A stretch of DNA of 8,146 nt from Nocardioides sp. (lineage in GTDB: Bacteria > Actinomycetota > Actinomycetes > Propionibacteriales > Nocardioidaceae): contig JAHEXO010000068.1 of NCBI GenBank assembly GCA_023252065.1, forward strand, positions 1-8,146, in the 5' to 3' direction. Shown here one piece after another: positions 4,669 to 8,146 of the stretch. The position numbers and the translations under genes were made by a program. Position 1 is the stretch's first letter. Every line of letters begins with the position of its first letter. The notes under the pieces were generated by a model. The model saw only the letters and a list, made by a program, of their open reading frames with translations. It made no database searches and was not told where the DNA came from.

Positions 4669-7119
4669 GTGTCCCGAGGAGAGGAGCTACGCGCCCGCGC
4701 GATGACGGCCGTGCGCGCCGGGAACTTCGATGGTGCCCGCGCACTTCTCGGCCGCGCGCGGCGAAGCGCGGGCGATGACGTCAACCTGCTGGCCCTGATC
4801 AGCCTCTCCGACGCCTACCTGGACGCCGAGCTGAACGGAGTGGGCGCAGCGATCCCGGCTTGCCGCGAGCTGCTCACAGCACCGGGACTGACCGAGGAGA
4901 CCCGTGGCCGGATCTGGGCCCAGCTCGGTCTGCTCCAGATGCGGGGCGGGGATGCACCCGGCGCAGAGCGGTCGTTCTCCGAGGCCATCGAGCGGCTCCA
5001 GGAATCTCCCGAGCACCTCGGAAGAACCCTTCTCAACCGCGGCACCCTGCACCTCGGACAGCATCATGCGGCCGCAGCCGTAGCCGACTTCCGCGGCGCT
5101 GCCGACGAGTTCGCTCGGTCCGGGTTGGGAATCCAGGCAGCCAAGGCAGCCCACAACGTCGGCTACGCCTCCTTGCTCGAGGGCGACCTGGTCGACGCCT
5201 TGGCAGCGATGGAAGCTGCAGCGCGAGTGCTGGCCCCGCTCTCGGACGTGTCGCGCGCTCAAGGCGAGCAGGACCGAGCCGAGGTGCTGCTCGCTGCGGG
5301 CCGCCCGCGAGAGGCCGCTAGCGCCCTGCATGCCGCCGCGGACGCCTACGGGCGCCAGCGGCTGCGACGGTTCCAGGCGGAGTGCGAGTACGTCCTGGCC
5401 CGGACCCTGCTCCGTGAGGATCCCCGCGAGGCGCGGGTGGTGGCGCGGCGTTCGGCGAGGCGGTTCGCCTCGCACGGCGCGCCGGCCTGGGCCGACCGGG
5501 CGGAGGCGTTGGCGATCGCGGCGTCGATCCGCACCGGCGTACGGGCTCCGTCGGTGCTGGCCAGGGCCGACGAGCTCGTGGCAGCACTGCGCGACGAGGG
5601 GCTGGACGGTGAGGCCGATCAGCTCGCCCTGATCGCCACCCGGCTGGTGCTCCGGCGCGGCGACCTCGATGACGCCGAGCAGCGGCTGGCACGGGTGCGG
5701 CTGACCGAGGACGCCCCCATCCCGCTGCGGCTGCTGCGCCACGAGGTGCGGGCCGACCTCGCCACCGCCAGGCGCCGGCGGGCCGACGCACGGCGCGAGA
5801 TCACGCAGGGGCTGACGGCGCTGCACCGGTGGCAGTCGTCGTTCGGCAGCCTCGACCTCCAGAGCACGCTGGTCGGGCACGGTCGCGGGCTGGCCACGCG
5901 CGGGCTCACGTCCGCGCTCGACGACGGGCGACCCGAGCTGGTCTACGAGTGGTCGGAGCGCGCCCGCGCGCTGGTCGGCCGGGTCACGCCGGTCCGGCCA
6001 CCTCGCGACGAGGAGATCGCGGCCGACCTGGCCGCGCTGCGCCAGCTCGCTCCGGGCGACCGGCGGCGTGGCGAGCTGGCCGACCGCATCGCCCGCCACA
6101 GCTGGGCTGCACCCGGAGGCGGCGAGGTCGGCGAGCCCGCGCCGCTCGGCGAGCTGCAGGCCGGGCTCGGCAAGGGGGCGGCCCTGGTGGCCTACGTCGC
6201 GGCCCCGCGCCGCCTGGCCGGCCTCGTCGTCACCGACATCGACGCGACCGTCGTCGATCTCGGCGACGTGTCCGCCCTGCGCAACCGGCTCGACGCGGTC
6301 TCGGCCGACCTCGACATGGCGGCGTCGCGCAGCGAGGGCCCGATGGCCGCCGCGATCCGGGCCAGCCTCCACCGCAGCCTCGACGAGGTGGCCCGACACC
6401 TGGTCGCGCCGGTGCTCCCCCTCGTCGGCGACCGTCGGCTGGTGCTGACCCCGGCCGGCAGCCTCGCCGGTACGCCGTGGACCCTGCTCCCCGGCTTCGT
6501 CGGCCGGCCGCTCACCATCCCGTCGTCGGCCACGCACTGGCTGCGGCACGGCGACGGCTCCCCGCACGCCCGGCTCGGCCTGGTGGCCGGACCCCGCGTC
6601 GACCGGGCCGCCGAGGAGGTGCAGCGCGCCGCGCAGGCGTGGGCCGGCTCGGGCGGCGAGCCCGAGGTGCTGCTCGGGACCGACGCCTCGGCCGACCGCG
6701 TCGCCGCCCTCGCCGAGCGGGTCGACGTGCTCCACCTCGCCGGTCACGGCCGCCACTCCGGGGAGAACCCGCTCTTCTCCGCCGTCGAGCTCGCCGACGG
6801 ACCCTGGTTCGGCTACGACATCGACTCCCTGGCGCACACCCCGTCGACCGTGGTGCTGTCGGCCTGCGAGCTCGGCCGGGTCTCGGTCCGCTCCGGCGAG
6901 GAAGCGGTCGGCATGACCGCGGCCTGGCTCCATGCCGGCGTCCATCACGTGCTGTCCTCCCCCGCACTCGTCGCCGACGAGGTGGCCTGCGAGGCACTGG
7001 CGCGCTGGCACGGGCTGGTCGCCGCCGGTGCCGCCCCTGCCGAGGCCCTGGCCAACGTCGGGGAGGAGCTGCGCAGCGGCCCGCCGCTGCCGTTCCTGTG
7101 CTTCGGCCGCGGCTGGTGA
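4669..7119 (+). CDS. TPR-CHAT protein (caspase/separase-like protease)
   Basis: An 816-residue protein with an N-terminal TPR-like helical array and a C-terminal CHAT domain, the caspase-like peptidase fold found in bacterial conflict and death systems. Helical repeats fill about residues 4-435; clear TPR-like units lie near 78-111 (WAQLGLLQMRGGDAPGAERS), 117-150, 156-188, 197-229 and 235-267. The CHAT domain covers about 503-816: an N-terminal strand/helix part with LVLTPAGSLAGTPWTLL (591-607), catalytic His693 in HLAGHG and catalytic Cys733 in VVLSACELG, then GEEAVGMTAAWLHAGV (743-758) and the typical C-terminal end PFLCFGRGW. Both catalytic residues are present, so it should be active. No signal peptide or membrane segment is seen. 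GTG 4669 is 7 nt after the subtilase stop, without a strong Shine-Dalgarno; ATG 4702 is an alternative start but would cut the first helix. The first 224 codons use A/T-ending codons far more often (47 of 224) than the last 312 (14 of 312), suggesting a mosaic origin of the sensor part. Confidence 0.95.
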   Translation: MSRGEELRARAMTAVRAGNFDGARALLGRARRSAGDDVNLLALISLSDAYLDAELNGVGAAIPACRELLTAPGLTEETRGRIWAQLGLLQMRGGDAPGAERSFSEAIERLQESPEHLGRTLLNRGTLHLGQHHAAAAVADFRGAADEFARSGLGIQAAKAAHNVGYASLLEGDLVDALAAMEAAARVLAPLSDVSRAQGEQDRAEVLLAAGRPREAASALHAAADAYGRQRLRRFQAECEYVLARTLLREDPREARVVARRSARRFASHGAPAWADRAEALAIAASIRTGVRAPSVLARADELVAALRDEGLDGEADQLALIATRLVLRRGDLDDAEQRLARVRLTEDAPIPLRLLRHEVRADLATARRRRADARREITQGLTALHRWQSSFGSLDLQSTLVGHGRGLATRGLTSALDDGRPELVYEWSERARALVGRVTPVRPPRDEEIAADLAALRQLAPGDRRRGELADRIARHSWAAPGGGEVGEPAPLGELQAGLGKGAALVAYVAAPRRLAGLVVTDIDATVVDLGDVSALRNRLDAVSADLDMAASRSEGPMAAAIRASLHRSLDEVARHLVAPVLPLVGDRRLVLTPAGSLAGTPWTLLPGFVGRPLTIPSSATHWLRHGDGSPHARLGLVAGPRVDRAAEEVQRAAQAWAGSGGEPEVLLGTDASADRVAALAERVDVLHLAGHGRHSGENPLFSAVELADGPWFGYDIDSLAHTPSTVVLSACELGRVSVRSGEEAVGMTAAWLHAGVHHVLSSPALVADEVACEALARWHGLVAAGAAPAEALANVGEELRSGPPLPFLCFGRGW

Positions 7120-7167
7120 AGAAAGTCCGTACGTCGCGTATCAGCGCCCACCCGTCCGGCTCCTAGG

Positions 7168-7180
7168 TGGTCAGAGACCA
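7168..7180 (+). other. Small hairpin downstream of the operon
   Basis: TGGTC and GACCA form a 5-bp stem with an AGA loop, 48 nt after the CHAT stop codon and directly abutting the larger hairpin at 7181-7205. Weak alone; it may form part of the operon's 3' end structure. Confidence 0.3.
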
Positions 7181-7205
7181 GGCGCTGCTTCGGGGGAACA
7201 GCGCT
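7181..7205 (+). terminator. Likely terminator hairpin of the sigma/protease operon
   Basis: GCGCTG (7182-7187) pairs with CAGCGC (7199-7204); past a bulged C at 7188 the stem continues TTC/GAA around a GGGG loop, and an outer G·T wobble closes it (7181/7205). That gives about nine Watson-Crick pairs some 60 nt after the CHAT stop. No T-tract follows, as is common for actinobacterial terminators. The stem is nearly symmetric, so it could also act on minus-strand transcripts of the convergent SET gene. Confidence 0.45.
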
Positions 7206-7298
7206 CTGCGTCCACAGGGAGCCGGTCACGGCGATGGCCGGGTCGCGGGAGCACCGGGGGGATGCTCAGGCGGCCCGGCTTCTCTGTGTGCCCATCTC

Positions 7299-7334
7299 CC
7301 CGGCCCTGAGCCCGGCCCTGAGCCCGGCCCCCGA
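7299..7334. repeat. 12-bp tandem repeat, about 2.7 copies
   Basis: CCCGGCCCTGAG occurs twice back to back (7299-7310, 7311-7322), followed by a diverged third copy beginning CCCGGCCC. It lies between the convergent CHAT and SET genes, just past the SET stop codon, and supplies the arm of the hairpin at 7318-7350. Confidence 0.8.
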
Positions 7335-7350
7335 CCCGCCCTGGGCTCAG
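7318..7350 (-). terminator. Hairpin overlapping the SET gene stop codon
   Basis: CTGAGCCC (7318-7325) is the exact reverse complement of GGGCTCAG (7343-7350), and two further pairs (one G·T) extend the stem inward to about 10 bp with a 13-nt loop. The right arm includes the TGA of the SET gene (7347-7349). The upstream repeat copy (CTGAGCCC at 7306-7313) could pair instead. It probably terminates the minus-strand transcript; there is no T-tract. Confidence 0.4.
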
Positions 7351-7868
7351 CCCCGGGCCGCGTCGACGAGGCGCTGGACGTAAGGCGTCCACCACCCGTC
7401 GTACCGCTGCTGGAGCTGGGGGATGCGCCAGTCGCTGCCCTCCACCATCTGCCGGCACCGATAGCTGGCGCAGTGGCAGCGCAAGAACCACTCCTCGTCG
7501 ACGATGCTCATCGCGTAGTCGACCAACAGCTCGCTGCCCGCGGCGACGTCCGCGCGCGTGGCCAGGGCGTAGGCGTCGACCCAGCCCAGGCTGGGGTCGC
7601 AGGCGTGGTTGGCGAAGCGGTTGAGGTTGCCCGGCGTGAGCACGAGGTGCAGGGCGTCATCGACGGTCACGGAGTCGATCTCGCCGTCCGCCGCCTCGGT
7701 CATCGACCGCAGGGTCTCGGTGTCGACCAGGCGGCCGCCGAGCCGCGAGACGACGGTGCCGGCCGGCAGGTCCACGGTCGTGAACAGGCCGCGCCCGGCC
7801 ACCGTGCTCGGACGGACCTCGACGTCGGGGTGGAGCCAGCAGTCGGGCCCGGGCTCCTGCTCAGCCAC
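7347..7868 (-). CDS. SET domain protein (putative protein-lysine methyltransferase)
   Basis: A 173-residue bacterial SET-domain protein; the family uses S-adenosylmethionine to methylate lysines, usually in proteins. Motifs in order: AGRGLFTTVDLPAGTVV (24-40, N-terminal SET motif), NRFANHACDPS (83-93, the NHxC pocket and pseudoknot region), GSELLVDYA (111-119, the ELxxDY motif), and a post-SET cysteine cluster CHCASYRC (131-138). Cys90 with Cys131, Cys133 and Cys138 would complete a four-cysteine zinc site like that of post-SET proteins. The catalytic-type Tyr118 is present. The GTG start overlaps the stop codon region of the upstream desulfurase-like gene by 8 nt, so the two are probably translated together. 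It is cytosolic, with no other domains. The substrate is unknown; bacterial members have been linked to methylation of nucleoid or ribosomal proteins in some species, but nothing here fixes the target. Confidence 0.9.
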   Translation of the reverse strand: MAEQEPGPDCWLHPDVEVRPSTVAGRGLFTTVDLPAGTVVSRLGGRLVDTETLRSMTEAADGEIDSVTVDDALHLVLTPGNLNRFANHACDPSLGWVDAYALATRADVAAGSELLVDYAMSIVDEEWFLRCHCASYRCRQMVEGSDWRIPQLQQRYDGWWTPYVQRLVDAARG

Positions 7869-8146
7869 CGAGCGCCTCGTCCAGCCCGTCCAGGAGGCGG
7901 TCGACGTCGTCGTCGTCGGTGTAGGGCGCGAGCCCCATCCGCAGCGCCCCTTCCGGTCCGAGCCCCAACCGGCGCGCGGCCTCGTAGGCGTAGAAGGAGC
8001 CGGCGGGCGCGTTGACGTTGCGCACCGCGAGCACGTCTCGGACGTCGCGCACGTCGCGGCCCGCGAACGTCGCCAGCAGCGTCGGCGTACGACGAGGGGC
8101 GCGCGAGTGGATCGTGACGCCGGGCAGCGCGCGGAGTCCCTCCTCG
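7861..8146 (-). CDS. Cysteine desulfurase-like PLP enzyme, C-terminal part
   Basis: The last 94 residues of a gene that runs off the right edge of the window; the frame stays open to 8146. The sequence GVTIHSRAPRRTPTLLATF, followed by NVNAPAGSFYAYEAARRLGL and ALRMGLAPYTDDDDVDRLL, resembles the C-terminal small domain of class-V aminotransferases in the cysteine desulfurase-like subfamily (fold type I, pyridoxal phosphate). The PLP lysine and the catalytic loop cysteine lie outside the window, so it cannot be said whether the enzyme is a true desulfurase; members of this subfamily are often annotated only by similarity. The stop codon lies inside the start of the SET gene (8-nt overlap). A GTG at 8050-8052 could be mistaken for a start, but family similarity continues upstream of it. 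Confidence 0.85.
   Translation of the reverse strand, partial: EEGLRALPGVTIHSRAPRRTPTLLATFAGRDVRDVRDVLAVRNVNAPAGSFYAYEAARRLGLGPEGALRMGLAPYTDDDDVDRLLDGLDEALGG

Noticed and set aside
3003..4784. 593-residue open frame on the minus strand opposite the subtilase
   Set aside because: It is a GC-rich antisense shadow: low-complexity Val/Gly/Arg composition (the repeat reads as Val-rich stretches), while the plus strand has a complete protease with all catalytic residues.
4687..7011. 774-residue open frame on the minus strand opposite the CHAT gene
   Set aside because: Composition is biased to Gly/Arg/His/Gln with no recognisable motif; the plus-strand frame has TPR units and the CHAT dyad.
7167..8015. 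Plus-strand open frame of 282 residues at the right end
   Set aside because: It is antisense to the SET and desulfurase-like genes, which carry clear family motifs, and its translation is low-complexity.
8041..8062. Short direct repeat encoding Asp-Val-Arg-Asp-Val-Arg-Asp-Val in the desulfurase-like gene
   Set aside because: Fewer than three short units in GC-rich coding DNA; no structure beyond chance is evident.

Overview
The window is about 70% GC, its genes use G/C-ending codons, GTG starts are frequent, and several genes overlap or nearly touch. Gene content (an ECF sigma factor / subtilase / TPR-CHAT cluster, actinobacterial-style UppP) points to a high-GC actinobacterium, most likely a Nocardioides-like member of the Propionibacteriales. 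That placement is inference from style and protein flavour, not from a search.

Layout. Left edge: a minus-strand dienelactone-hydrolase-family enzyme (30-755), divergent from a plus-strand undecaprenyl-diphosphate phosphatase uppP (886-1803); the 130-bp gap between them holds a plausible -35/-10 pair for uppP. Centre (1916-7119): four plus-strand genes spaced -4, +14 and +7 nt: an ECF-type sigma factor, a small acidic cysteine-free protein with a predicted helical N-terminus and beta-rich C-terminus, a subtilisin-like (S8) protease with no visible secretion signal and five tandem Asp-Pro-Asp-Pro-Tyr-His units, and an 816-residue TPR-CHAT protein with an intact His/Cys dyad. Right: a convergent minus-strand pair that runs off the window, a cysteine-desulfurase-like PLP enzyme (C-terminal part only) overlapping by 8 nt with a small SET-domain protein. 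The 227-bp convergent gap (7120-7346) holds hairpins and a 12-bp tandem repeat.

The four-gene operon is the most interesting part. TPR-CHAT proteins are caspase/separase-like proteases used in bacterial conflict systems; in type III-E CRISPR systems a TPR-CHAT protease cleaves a partner that otherwise holds back a sigma factor. Here a TPR-CHAT protease, a second protease, a sigma factor and a small soluble partner are all encoded together with no CRISPR or nuclease in view. A working model (inference) is a cytoplasmic proteolytic switch: the TPR part senses something, the CHAT and/or subtilase are activated, and sigma activity or cell fate changes. The flanking genes (hydrolase, uppP, desulfurase-like, SET) look unrelated to it.
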